The notes beneath the pieces were generated by a model, which saw only the letters and a program-made list of their open reading frames with translations, did no database searches and was not told the origin of the DNA. A DNA stretch of 64,000 bases from SKVJ01 sp964578745. Lineage in GTDB: Bacteria; Chloroflexota; Dehalococcoidia; GIF9; AB-539-J10. The first letter of the stretch is position 1. Every line of letters starts with the position of its first letter. Made by a program: the position numbers and the translations under genes. Shown here piece by piece: positions 42,862-51,402 of this stretch. The stretch covers positions 36,749-100,748 of the forward strand of contig CAZODZ010000001.1 in the NCBI GenBank assembly GCA_964578745.1, read 5' to 3'.

Positions 42862-44046
42862 CTAAACGCACCCCCTTTTCAGATTGAGAAGTACTTCAAG
42901 TCGCGGGTCCTGTCTCCATGTGTTGAAATTGTAGAATCCCAGCTCCTCACCTTTGGTCGTTTCGCCGGATGCGACGGCCAGTACTTTGTCAAAGATGCGT
43001 TTGCCTACGGATTCTATGGACTCGGTCCCCTCCATGATGGTGGAAGCGTTGATATCCATGTCCTCGGCCATTTTAGCCCATGTCTCCGGGTGTCCTGTGA
43101 CTTTGACAAGTGGGCATATGGCGTGACCGAAGCTTCCGCCTCTGCCAGTAGCGAAGACGATGATGTTGGCGCCCGCGGCTGCCTGGTACGTCATTGCCTG
43201 CAGCTCTATGTGGATGCCTCCGAGAAGGTAAAAGCCGCCTTCGGCCGGCAGCCGGTCAACTCGCTCTGCGGTTGCCTGGAGTACGCCTTTGATCGGACGG
43301 TGGCCACTCTTATGGACGGCACCGAGCGACTTCTCTTCCAGTGTGGTGAGGCCGCCTTTGATGTTTCCTCCACACATGAAGTCGACGCTTGCGCCGGGTA
43401 CAGTCCAGCGTTTCTCCTCGTCGCCGACCCAACTCAGTATGTCCTGTCTCACCTGTTCGTTTATCGCACGCCTGGCGAGTTCCTCTTCAGCCCCGATGGC
43501 TTCGATTGGTTCGGTCATAACCACGCGTGCACCGGCGTCAACCATCAAATCGGACATAATGCCGATTGCCGGGTTGGCTGCGATGCCACTGGACGTATCG
43601 GACCCGCCGCACTTCACACCGACGGCAAGCTTGCTGATATCGAACGGTCTGCGTTGCTGTCGTGCCGCATCGGCAGTCATCTTCTCGAGTATCTCCCTGC
43701 CTCGTGCGATGGCACGTCGTGTGTTGCCGATTGCCTGGATGTCCACAATCTCCACTGGTTTCCCGAAAGCGGCAATCTGCTCGGCTATAGGTTCCGCTCT
43801 TTGACCTTCGCAGCCCATTGCAACAAGGAGCGTCCCATAGATGTTTGGATTTGCGGCGGCGCCAACGAGTATAGGCACGACCTCCAGCGCGATGCATCCA
43901 TGGTATTGGGTCACTGCTACTGCGCCGGGAATGCCTGCAGCCATCTGTTGAGCGGCGGGTTCACTACAATCGCATATCGCTATTGCGAGCACTGTATTGC
44001 GCACACCTACGAGACCGCCTGGTCGTTCATATCCATGGAATTCCAT
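42862..44046 (-). CDS. UxaA-family dehydratase large subunit, paralogue 2
   Basis: The 394-residue protein carries VKCGGSDTSSGIAANPA near residue 150, GGNIKGGLTTLEEKSLGAV near 235 and FATGRGGSFG near 305. The site usually reading SETxE is MTEPIE, and TQYHGC replaces the common THxxGC. The start at 44046 follows GGAGGTGA; the longer frame to 44088 overlaps the small-subunit gene. A SAF-domain small subunit ends 28 bases upstream, so this pair is a complete two-subunit lyase of the SuyAB or split-UxaA type. Confidence 0.9.
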   Translation of the reverse strand: MEFHGYERPGGLVGVRNTVLAIAICDCSEPAAQQMAAGIPGAVAVTQYHGCIALEVVPILVGAAANPNIYGTLLVAMGCEGQRAEPIAEQIAAFGKPVEIVDIQAIGNTRRAIARGREILEKMTADAARQQRRPFDISKLAVGVKCGGSDTSSGIAANPAIGIMSDLMVDAGARVVMTEPIEAIGAEEELARRAINEQVRQDILSWVGDEEKRWTVPGASVDFMCGGNIKGGLTTLEEKSLGAVHKSGHRPIKGVLQATAERVDRLPAEGGFYLLGGIHIELQAMTYQAAAGANIIVFATGRGGSFGHAICPLVKVTGHPETWAKMAEDMDINASTIMEGTESIESVGKRIFDKVLAVASGETTKGEELGFYNFNTWRQDPRLEVLLNLKRGCV

Positions 44047-44074
44047 TCGCGTCACCTCCATAAAGGCCGGGCTG

Positions 44075-44383
44075 CTATCGGTGGCCAAGCATGTTTGCAG
44101 TCAATGGCATACGGTCGCTCCTCACGTTGTGGATATGGACGTAGTCGCCCTCTGATATCGGCTTGGAAGCCCTGCCGATCTTGGCACCGTACTTGATGAC
44201 GTCGGAGCCTTCAGGGATGGAGCAGAGGGCTACCTTGTGCCCAAGCGGTAGTGTGTCATTTGCCTTGACTATCTTGACGATTTCCCGTGACGTGGAAAGA
44301 ATCTCGACCTCTTCGCCCGATTCAACTGCGGAAAGGGCAGTAGCGACGTTGTCCCTTGGGTCCATCGCGATTGCCTTCTTCAT
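44075..44383 (-). CDS. SAF-domain small subunit of UxaA/SuyA-type dehydratase, copy 1
   Basis: The 102-residue protein matches the N-terminal SAF domain of altronate and galactarate dehydratases, or SuyA of sulfolactate lyase. HKVALCSIPEGSDVIKYG near residue 49 and VHIHN near residue 83 are the hallmarks. It directly precedes UxaA paralogue 2. Two such small subunits serve six large subunits in this window. Confidence 0.9.
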   Translation of the reverse strand: MKKAIAMDPRDNVATALSAVESGEEVEILSTSREIVKIVKANDTLPLGHKVALCSIPEGSDVIKYGAKIGRASKPISEGDYVHIHNVRSDRMPLTANMLGHR

Positions 44384-44527
44384 ATTCCGTGCTCCTCTCT
44401 ACTGGGTCTCTGTCTGTCCTCCCTCCGGTGCAGGAGGGCGTGCAGACACATACCTCCCCCCAAGACCCTGGGGATCGAGGAGATCTCGACCTCCTGGGCG
44501 GTCCGTGGTGTAGGGTGGCAGGAAATG

Positions 44528-45076
44528 CTAGGCTTTCTTCGCGGCCTCTTCCACTTTTGACTCGGGTATCAGCCCTTCGTCGATGGCGATCTGGGCTGCC
44601 CAGCGCGCGGCCCTGCCGCATACATCCGGGCAATGAGTGCTGTGCCCGCCTGCCTTGAGAAACTTCTCCATCTCGTCTGGGTCGGGAAGGTAGTATGGCC
44701 TGCCGAAGATCTTCATCTGGATTTCGCGGCAGATGACCGAGCCATACTCGTCGATGAATTTCCGGTGCAGCTGTCGTGCGTTGGCAAAAGCCTCGAATCG
44801 CACCCTCTCAGGGTCGGCGAAGTTGTCACGCTCGCGCCCCTTGAGTAGGCCCAAGAACAGAATGCCGCCGACATACGCGCCACAGCTTCCGTCGCCCACA
44901 GTGGCACCACCGCCGGCGTAGCCGCTCATCGACTTGAATACGTCAGGGTTAGGCATGTCAAACGTATCCTGCAGTGCCGCCACGACAACCTGCCCGCAGC
45001 CGCCGTACTGTTCCTCGTACTTGAATCCGAGGTCGTAGGCTTTCTGCAGCAGCTTCTCCTTTGTCTTCGGCTCCAT
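44528..45076 (-). CDS. C_GCAxxG_C_C-type redox protein
   Basis: The 182-residue protein belongs to the putative redox-active C_GCAxxG_C_C family. Cys residues occur at GGCGQVV near residue 27, GDGSCGAYVGG near 64, SVICREI near 117, and HCPDVCGRAA near 150. Such proteins may bind a metal or Fe-S centre. The function is unknown, and it lies between UxaA paralogues 2 and 3. The start follows GGAGGAAAC. Confidence 0.8.
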   Translation of the reverse strand: MEPKTKEKLLQKAYDLGFKYEEQYGGCGQVVVAALQDTFDMPNPDVFKSMSGYAGGGATVGDGSCGAYVGGILFLGLLKGRERDNFADPERVRFEAFANARQLHRKFIDEYGSVICREIQMKIFGRPYYLPDPDEMEKFLKAGGHSTHCPDVCGRAARWAAQIAIDEGLIPESKVEEAAKKA

Positions 45077-45306
45077 TTTCCTGTTTCCTCCTTTATTTTT
45101 TACCCTCGTTCCGTCGGCAAGCAGTGGGGGATGTCCCCGAGCAGGTCCGACGTACGTGTCGATTCCGGGTGTTTTGGCCTTGGTCGCCTTGACCGGCGCG
45201 GTTTGTATGATTTCTTCGTAGAGTTACTGCTCTCTTTCCTCCCGGGTTGTGTTGGCGGACGGCGCGATTACAACTCCATGAGGCGAGGCTCCGAACGAAA
45301 GAGTTG
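45077..45306. other. Gap between the C_GCAxxG_C_C gene and UxaA paralogue 3
   Basis: This 230-base gap contains no credible gene, strong hairpin or promoter that I can identify. It is unusually long for the otherwise dense minus-strand cluster, so an internal promoter is possible. Confidence 0.4.
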
Positions 45307-46506
45307 TTAGAAGACCGGTCCTATTCTCCACATTTCGAGCACTTCACGGTATCTGGGAGCCATCTCAACTTTGGTGGGTCTCCCCGATGCCGTCTCGATG
45401 ATTGTGTCCAGCAGTCGCTGACCGACATCGGCGACACTCTCAACCCCCTCAATTATGGTGCCCGCGTACACATCGAAGTAGTCCAATTCGCTCTTGACCT
45501 GTGGGCTGCTGACGATCTTGATGACCGGCAGGATGGGTAGATTGCCGAGTGACGAGGCGGGCATGCCTCTGAACTTTGCGGGTAGTCCGCCTCCGTACCC
45601 GAAGGTCATCATCTGTGCGCCAGCTGCCGCAAGGCCGAGTTCCATTTGAGGTGTGTTCGCTGAACCGTCCATGAAGTATAGACCTTTGCCTGGCAGCCGG
45701 TCGCCCCATAGGATGACGTCACTGAGTGGTCTTGTTCCGCTCTTGGCTATCGCGCCGAGCGATTTCTCTTCAATAGAAGTGAGTCCGCCCTTGATATTGC
45801 CGGGGGTTGGCTCAGACCCCAGTATGTCAACTCCGGCATCGGAGATACGTTTGTCCATGCGGGCCACTGCATCGAGCACTTTTTGTGCTACCTGTGGCGT
45901 CGCTCCCCGGCGTGCCAGGATATGTTCTGCTCCTATCAGTTCGGCAGTCTCCGAGAACACGGCTGTGCCGCCGGTATCCACTATTCGGTCGACTACCCAG
46001 CCTGCAACCGGGTTGCAGCCCAGCGCCGACGTCGTGTCCGAGCCGCCGCACTTGACCGCAAGCCGTATCTCGTCGAGTCCGAACGGCTCGCGCCTGAGAA
46101 GAGAGGCATCAGACTTCATCTGTTTTGCGAAACGGATGCCCTTGGACACGACCGTGTCGTAGTCGCCCTCACGTTCAATCGTAAGCACCTCGACTGGCTT
46201 CCCGGTGGTCGCGATGTCAGCCGCCAAGTCGACCGCGGAGATGGAATCGCACCCGATTCCCAGCACGATGGCTGCGGCTACGTTCGGGTTCTGGCCCAGC
46301 CCCGATAGGACAAGCTTCGCCCTTTCGTTATCGGGTCCCACATGGACGCATGGCTGGTTGTGCATCAGCGGTACTACGCCTGCGCCAGCCTCGTCCGCGA
46401 TTCGACATGCCATCTCGTTGGCGCACCTCCCCGCCGTGATGAGTGCCACCATATTGCGTACTCCGACGCTACCGTCAGGTCGGCGGTAGCCCATGAACTG
46501 GTCCAT
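45307..46506 (-). CDS. UxaA-family dehydratase large subunit, paralogue 3
   Basis: The 399-residue protein has VKCGGSDTTSALGCNP near residue 155 and PGNIKGGLTSIEEKSLGAI near 232. As in paralogue 1, the TGRGTP loop is replaced (FGYGGGLP), and MDGSANTPQ and YFDVYAGTIIEG are shared. The His position reads LMHNQPCV, also like paralogue 1 (LCHNGACV). It lacks an adjacent small subunit and lies just downstream of an IlvD/Edd-type dehydratase gene. Confidence 0.87.
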   Translation of the reverse strand: MDQFMGYRRPDGSVGVRNMVALITAGRCANEMACRIADEAGAGVVPLMHNQPCVHVGPDNERAKLVLSGLGQNPNVAAAIVLGIGCDSISAVDLAADIATTGKPVEVLTIEREGDYDTVVSKGIRFAKQMKSDASLLRREPFGLDEIRLAVKCGGSDTTSALGCNPVAGWVVDRIVDTGGTAVFSETAELIGAEHILARRGATPQVAQKVLDAVARMDKRISDAGVDILGSEPTPGNIKGGLTSIEEKSLGAIAKSGTRPLSDVILWGDRLPGKGLYFMDGSANTPQMELGLAAAGAQMMTFGYGGGLPAKFRGMPASSLGNLPILPVIKIVSSPQVKSELDYFDVYAGTIIEGVESVADVGQRLLDTIIETASGRPTKVEMAPRYREVLEMWRIGPVF

Positions 46507-46526
46507 ATCACGTCTCCTTTCCAGCG

Positions 46527-48296
46527 CTATGTCTCATCTATTCGGCCCATGTATGCACCCTTCATTGCAGAAGTTGCAAGCTGGGTGTATGCTCCCAGTA
46601 TCCCACTCGTGTACTTCGGCGGCTTCGGTGTGAACGAAGCCCTGCGCTTGGCCAGTATCGCCTCTATTTCCTCCGGTGTCTTCCTCTCTCCCGCGACGCC
46701 GACGATGTTGAGCCCACGTTTCTTCAGGCTGATCTCGACGAGATCGCCGTTCTCGACAAGCGCGATGGGGCCATCTGCCGCGCCTTCAGGGCTCACGTGG
46801 CCGATGACTGGGCCGGCTGTCGCACCGGAGAAGCGTCCATCTGTGATGAGAGCAATCGATGACCTGTATTTCTCTATGCCGACGATAGCCGCCGACGTCA
46901 GGAACAGTTCCGGCATTCCGCAGCTGCGTGGTCCTTCGTAACGCACGATGGCAACGTCGCCCGGTTCAAGTTTGTAGCCAGTTACTGCAGCGAAGCATTC
47001 CTCTTCGGAATCGAAGACCACGGCACGACCAACGTGCTCATACATCGCCGGATCACAGGCACTGTATTTGAACACGGAGCCGTCAGGAGCAAGGTTGCCT
47101 TTGAGCACCGCCACGGAACCCCTCTTGCTCTTGGGATCATCTGGGTCGCGGATCACGTCTGTCCGCATCAGCTGACGTGATCCGTCGACCGTCGCGTAGT
47201 TGCTCAGGTAGCCCTCTCCCATCCTGAAGAAGTCCGTTCTCTTTACGGCCTCGAGGTTCTCACGGACTGTCCTGCCAGTGACGGTGAGTACATCCATGTC
47301 GAGCAGACCACTGTCCGCCAGCAGCATAATTACGCGCTGCACCCCACCGGCGAACCAGAACTGGCGGGATGAGTACTGTCCCGCTGTGTGAATGTTTGTG
47401 AGGTAGGGAGTCTTTGTACCCAGCTCATCGAATAGTGATACGTCAAAGGGTACACCGGCAGCGTGTGCGATTGCAGGCAGATGAAGCAGCCCGTTTGTAG
47501 ACCCGCCCGTCGCCTGGTGAATAACCACTGCATTTCTGAAGGCCGCCGGTGTCAGGATATCTCCCGCCTTGAGCCCGCGCTTCAGCAGGTCCATCACCAT
47601 GTATCCTGCGTTGCGCGCGTTGTTCATCACGTAGCGCATCGTTGCGGGAGAGAGAGCAGTTGTGGGTGGCGCCATGCCGAGCGCCTCCGACATCACCTGC
47701 ATGGTTGAGGCTGTTCCCATGAACTGGCAGGCACCGTCGCATGGCAGCGTGTGGTCCACGATAAAGGTGAATTCCTCCTTGTCGAGGGTTCCAGCTTTCA
47801 CCTGACCATGGCCCTTGCCGACATCGCCTTCCATATAGTAGTAGGGGCCGACTTCGTTTGAGCCACCGGGAACGATGACCACTGGGAGCATGTCCTTCAG
47901 GCGAGCCGCAGCTATGAGGCACGCTGGCAGACCCTTGTCGCAACTCGACATAAGTATCGCGCCGTCGAACATGTGGGAATTTGCGTATATCTCAATCATG
48001 CTCGCGATGAACTCGCGGGACGCAAGAGGATAGTTCATCCCGTCATGGCCCTGTGCGATCCCGTCGCAGATGTCCGACGTTGTGTACTTGAATGCTGTGC
48101 CACCTGCTATCTCAACTCCCAGGCGCGCTTGCTGTACCAGACGGTCCAGGTGGTAGCTGCCTGGATGGGCCTCTCCTGCGGTTGAATGCACCATGATAAG
48201 CGGCTTGGCTAGGTCCTCTCTGGTGAAGCCCGCAGGTGCGTAGAGCGATGGCACTTGTGGGGAGCAAGCGTGGATTACATCGCTTCTCTTCTCCAT
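46527..48296 (-). CDS. IlvD/Edd-family dehydratase
   Basis: The 589-residue protein is a dihydroxy-acid or sugar-acid dehydratase. ICDGIAQGHDGMNYPLASRE near residue 76, SSCDKGLPACL near 117 and CDGACQFMGTASTMQ near 190 carry the usual motifs, with GGSTNGLLHL near 268. The N-terminal NPCN found in [2Fe-2S] members is HPGS here, so the first cysteine ligand is missing. E. coli IlvD also lacks it. Given the neighbours, a sugar acid is a more likely substrate than a branched-chain precursor. Confidence 0.88.
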   Translation of the reverse strand: MEKRSDVIHACSPQVPSLYAPAGFTREDLAKPLIMVHSTAGEAHPGSYHLDRLVQQARLGVEIAGGTAFKYTTSDICDGIAQGHDGMNYPLASREFIASMIEIYANSHMFDGAILMSSCDKGLPACLIAAARLKDMLPVVIVPGGSNEVGPYYYMEGDVGKGHGQVKAGTLDKEEFTFIVDHTLPCDGACQFMGTASTMQVMSEALGMAPPTTALSPATMRYVMNNARNAGYMVMDLLKRGLKAGDILTPAAFRNAVVIHQATGGSTNGLLHLPAIAHAAGVPFDVSLFDELGTKTPYLTNIHTAGQYSSRQFWFAGGVQRVIMLLADSGLLDMDVLTVTGRTVRENLEAVKRTDFFRMGEGYLSNYATVDGSRQLMRTDVIRDPDDPKSKRGSVAVLKGNLAPDGSVFKYSACDPAMYEHVGRAVVFDSEEECFAAVTGYKLEPGDVAIVRYEGPRSCGMPELFLTSAAIVGIEKYRSSIALITDGRFSGATAGPVIGHVSPEGAADGPIALVENGDLVEISLKKRGLNIVGVAGERKTPEEIEAILAKRRASFTPKPPKYTSGILGAYTQLATSAMKGAYMGRIDET

Positions 48297-48336
48297 GGTA
48301 AGCTCTTCCCTCCTGTTCCCTTGACTCTGCGTGCCA

Positions 48337-49491
48337 TTAGATAATCATCCGGAAGTGGATATCGAACTCTCTGTGGCCAAGAATCTCCGCCTTGGTGAGG
48401 TCACCGTTGGCACATGCTACCACCTTGTCGAAGATCTCTTGGCCGACGGACTTAAGAGTACCCTCGCCATCAACGATGACGCCGGCATTGATGTCGATAT
48501 TCGGCTCCATCTTGCTGTAGAGTACGCTGTTCGTAGAGACCTTGATTACCGGCGCAATGTTGGCCCCGACAGGTGTGCCGCGTCCTGTTGTGAAGACAAT
48601 GAGATGACAACCTGCAGCCAGTAGTCCTGTATCGTTCATCACATCGGCGGCAGTGCCATCCATGATGATCAGGCCTTTCTTGCTTGGGTGTTGGCCATAC
48701 TTGACCACTTCCATGATGGTCGTGCTGCCGCCTTTGCGGATGCAGCCGAGTGACTTCTCTTCGATACTGCTCAGCCCGCCCTTGATGTTGCCGGGCGACG
48801 GCTGAGTGCCTCGAATATCGACACCGCCTGTCATTGCCATCTTCTCCGCGTTGGCAATGATCTCGTAGATGTCACTGGCCACGCTTTCATCGAGCGCCCG
48901 GCGTGCCAGCACTTTCTCACACCCAAGCATCTCCGTCGTCTCGGAGAAGATGGCAGTGCCGCCTTCGGCGATGAGCTTATCCGCCGCGATGCCGAGAGAC
49001 GGGTTCGCTGTCAGCCCTGAGAATGCGTCCGAGCCGCCGCACTCACACCCAAGAATCAGTTCCGAAAGCGGGATTGTTTCTCTCTTAAGTTTGCTGGCTT
49101 CCTCCACCATCTTCTGGACTATCGGCACGCCTTTCTCGATGCAACCGGGAGTGCCGCCGTCTTCCTGCACCATGACAACGTCGTACGGCTGGCCCATCTT
49201 CTCCAGTTCGGGGATGAGCACATCCGGCGTAACGACCTCGCATCCATTGCCGACGAGCAGGACGCTGGCGATGTTGCCATGGCTGCATATTCCCAGCATT
49301 GTTCTGATGACCTGTTCCTTGTCCTCACCCACGTGGCCGCACCCCGCACCATGAATTGCGTACACTGAACCAGGAACGCGCTCGCTGATCATACGTGCGA
49401 CCTCTGAGGAACATACCACCGTGGGGAACACGAGTACATGATTCCGGATACCGACCTTACCTGTCTTTCTGCGATAACCCTGGAATTCCAT
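48337..49491 (-). CDS. UxaA-family dehydratase large subunit, paralogue 4
   Basis: The 384-residue protein contains CECGGSDAFSGLTANPS near residue 150, PGNIKGGLSSIEEKSLGCI near 225 and VFTTGRGTPVGANIAPVIKV near 296. IHGAGCGH near residue 47 gives the His and Cys usual in the family. A small SAF subunit gene overlaps its start by one base, giving a complete two-subunit enzyme. The overall sequence is close to canonical UxaA/SuyB. Confidence 0.9.
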   Translation of the reverse strand: MEFQGYRRKTGKVGIRNHVLVFPTVVCSSEVARMISERVPGSVYAIHGAGCGHVGEDKEQVIRTMLGICSHGNIASVLLVGNGCEVVTPDVLIPELEKMGQPYDVVMVQEDGGTPGCIEKGVPIVQKMVEEASKLKRETIPLSELILGCECGGSDAFSGLTANPSLGIAADKLIAEGGTAIFSETTEMLGCEKVLARRALDESVASDIYEIIANAEKMAMTGGVDIRGTQPSPGNIKGGLSSIEEKSLGCIRKGGSTTIMEVVKYGQHPSKKGLIIMDGTAADVMNDTGLLAAGCHLIVFTTGRGTPVGANIAPVIKVSTNSVLYSKMEPNIDINAGVIVDGEGTLKSVGQEIFDKVVACANGDLTKAEILGHREFDIHFRMII

Positions 49492-49778
49492 TACTTGTCT
49501 CCTCTTCCTTTCTGGCTTTCCATGTTGTGCACGTGAACGTGCTGGCCTGGCTCGATCGGCTGTGTGGCCAGCCCTATTACCTCGCCATACTTGATGACCG
49601 GCTCGTGAACCGCGATTGATGAGAGAGCGACCTTATGGCCGAATGGGATGTCTTGCCTCAGCATTACAGAAGTCTCTCTGCCTTCCAGGGCAACGGTGAT
49701 AGTCTCTCCCTGCTTCAGGTCCTGGAAGGCTGTGGCTACGTTGTCCCTGGTGTCGATAAGGATAGCTTTTGGTTTCAT
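49491..49778 (-). CDS. SAF-domain small subunit of UxaA/SuyA-type dehydratase, copy 2
   Basis: The 95-residue protein shows HKVALSSIAVHEPVIKYG near residue 48 and VHVHN near residue 80. TAATG couples it to UxaA paralogue 4. It is the first gene of a minus-strand cluster that may continue to about 34.8 kb, and a promoter lies at 49987-49957. Confidence 0.9.
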   Translation of the reverse strand: MKPKAILIDTRDNVATAFQDLKQGETITVALEGRETSVMLRQDIPFGHKVALSSIAVHEPVIKYGEVIGLATQPIEPGQHVHVHNMESQKGRGDK

Positions 49779-49956
49779 GTTTTCCAGAGTCCTCCATCAT
49801 CTGTTCTTGTGTTAATGCACGCGACAATCTACCCGTGCGATGTCTGCTAAAGGGTGTCGGGGGCAATACACATCGGACCTGTACCCACTTCGCCCCGGGA
49901 TGCTGCATGTATCAAGATGAGTTTCCGGGCGGTCCAGTACACGTGTGGAGGATGCT

Positions 49957-49987
49957 ATTGTAACGCTCACCTTTGTTGCAATGTCAA
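49957..49987 (-). promoter_or_regulatory. Candidate promoter of the dehydratase cluster
   Basis: On the minus strand a perfect TTGACA (49987-49982) is followed after 19 bases by TACAAT (49962-49957). The spacing is slightly long. It lies about 180 bases upstream of the SAF-domain gene. Confidence 0.45.
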
Positions 49988-50115
49988 CGGGACCGCGTGC
50001 CCAGATTGTACTCCAGCAGTCTCGCTCGTGCCAGTGTTGGTGCTCCGCTCACTGTTTGTAGCTCCTTCAGGCACTCCTACAGGTCACTAGTCTGTCGCGG
50101 AGTGTAGCGATTCTC

Positions 50116-50121
50116 TATAAT
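50116..50121 (+). promoter_or_regulatory. Likely -10 box of the UroD-like gene
   Basis: A perfect TATAAT lies 30 bases upstream of the ATG at 50152. The -35 region is weak. AGGAGG follows before the start codon. Confidence 0.45.
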
Positions 50122-50151
50122 GGCCGACATACCACTTCAGGAGGCGGCACT

Positions 50152-51327
50152 ATGCTCCCATCAAGCAAAGAACGGTTTCGCGGTATATGCCACTTTGAGC
50201 GACTGGGCGACCTCATGCTCATCACTCCCTACTTCCATGACTTCTGGACGGAGACCCTCGATGAGTGGGTGAAGCAGGGTGCTCCGCCGGAAATCAGGCA
50301 AAGCAGGTTCCGTGGGGAGTACTTCCACCTCGATCACATGAGGATGCTCCGTGAGATTGACCTTGGCATGTTCATGGACAAGAGTATCGATGTCGGCGGC
50401 GCACAGTACGTGTATGGCATACCGCCTGTTGTTCCGCGCTTTCAGGTCGAGATTGTTGCAGAAGACCAGGAAAACATAGTCCTTGTCAACGAGGGCGGAC
50501 AGAAGATACGTACGTCGAAGAAGCATCCTGAGAAGATGCCGATGTATCTCGATTTTCCGGTCAGGGATCGTGCAACTTGGGAAGACTACAAGAAGCGCCT
50601 TGACCCTTGGAGCCCCGGGCGATGGCCTCCTGACTGGGATGAATATGCGCAGCGTATCAACTCCAAGACGGAGCCCGTAATGCTCAATGTTGGCGGCCTG
50701 TTCGGCTACATCCGCGAGTGGATGGGCCTGGAACCGCTTCTTTACATGCTGTACGACGACCCTGTTCTGGTCGAAGACATGATGGAACACGTGACATATC
50801 TGCAGACAGAGGTGGTCAGAAGGGTACTGGCGGATATTAGGGTGGACTGCGCCATGTACTGGGAAGATATGTGTTTCAAGACCGGCCCTCTCATCTCGCC
50901 CGGGATGTTCAGGAAGTTCATGGTGCCTCGGTACCGCAGGGTCACAGAACTCCTGCGGTCCGCAGGTGTGGATTCCATCTTTGTGGACAGCGATGGCAAT
51001 CTGACGCAACTGATACCGCTGTGGCTGGAGGCTGGAATTAACGGTTTCTGGCCGCTCGAAGTGGCGGCTGGCAATGATGCGGTTGCTCTGCGCAAGCAGT
51101 ATGGCCAGGATATCCTGCTTGCGGGGAATATCGACAAGCGTGCTTTCCTGAAGAGCCGCTCCGTACTCCGCGAGGAAATAATGAGAAAAGTGCCTTGCCT
51201 GCTCGAGTCAGGTGGCTATTTCCCGTCACTCGACCATCTTGTTCCCCCCGATGTGCCATTGGACATGTATCGCTATTTCATCAACACGCTGCGTGAGGTA
51301 GCCGGTCTTGAGAAGATAACGTGGTAG
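50152..51327 (+). CDS. Uroporphyrinogen decarboxylase-fold protein
   Basis: The 391-residue protein has the URO-D/MtaA TIM-barrel fold. SPGMFRKFMVPRYRRVTELL near residue 245, IFVDSDGNLTQLIPLW near 278 and LAGNIDKRA near 322 are recognisable. It is not a typical heme-pathway HemE: it lacks the classic N-terminal RQAGR pattern and no heme genes are near. Relatives include corrinoid-linked methyltransferases and uncharacterised proteins. A role in demethylating or processing a compound imported by the island is only a guess. Confidence 0.75.
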   Translation: MLPSSKERFRGICHFERLGDLMLITPYFHDFWTETLDEWVKQGAPPEIRQSRFRGEYFHLDHMRMLREIDLGMFMDKSIDVGGAQYVYGIPPVVPRFQVEIVAEDQENIVLVNEGGQKIRTSKKHPEKMPMYLDFPVRDRATWEDYKKRLDPWSPGRWPPDWDEYAQRINSKTEPVMLNVGGLFGYIREWMGLEPLLYMLYDDPVLVEDMMEHVTYLQTEVVRRVLADIRVDCAMYWEDMCFKTGPLISPGMFRKFMVPRYRRVTELLRSAGVDSIFVDSDGNLTQLIPLWLEAGINGFWPLEVAAGNDAVALRKQYGQDILLAGNIDKRAFLKSRSVLREEIMRKVPCLLESGGYFPSLDHLVPPDVPLDMYRYFINTLREVAGLEKITW

Positions 51328-51351
51328 TGTGCTGACTCCCTGGTATGGAAC

Positions 51352-51377
51352 GGGGGGAAGCCCTGCGGCTTCCCCCC
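51352..51377. terminator. Bidirectional terminator
   Basis: GGGGGGAAGCC (51352-51362) pairs perfectly with GGCTTCCCCCC (51367-51377) over a four-base loop. A T-rich stretch (CTTGCTTTTTG) follows on the plus strand. It lies between the converging UroD-like and FAD-oxidase genes. Confidence 0.85.
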
Positions 51378-51402
51378 TCGATGCCTTGCTTTTTGAGCAG
51401 TC

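Larger units (their letters stand above)
49779..50151. other. Divergent intergenic region
   Basis: This 373-base region separates the dehydratase cluster from the UroD-like gene. It holds likely promoters for both sides, listed separately. I see no riboswitch, repeat or small gene; overlapping short frames here have no support. Confidence 0.5.

Noticed and set aside
42814..44196. 460-residue open frame on the plus strand
   Set aside because: It covers UxaA paralogue 2 in antisense. Paralogue 2 carries all family motifs and a good ribosome binding site; the plus frame shows none.
44384..44527. Possible terminator between the C_GCAxxG_C_C gene and the SAF gene
   Set aside because: The best inverted repeat (CCCTCC/GGAGGG at 44421-44438) has only six base pairs and no T run.
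50152..51327. Heme-pathway hemE
   Set aside because: The fold is of the URO-D type, but the usual N-terminal substrate-binding pattern is missing and no heme genes are nearby.
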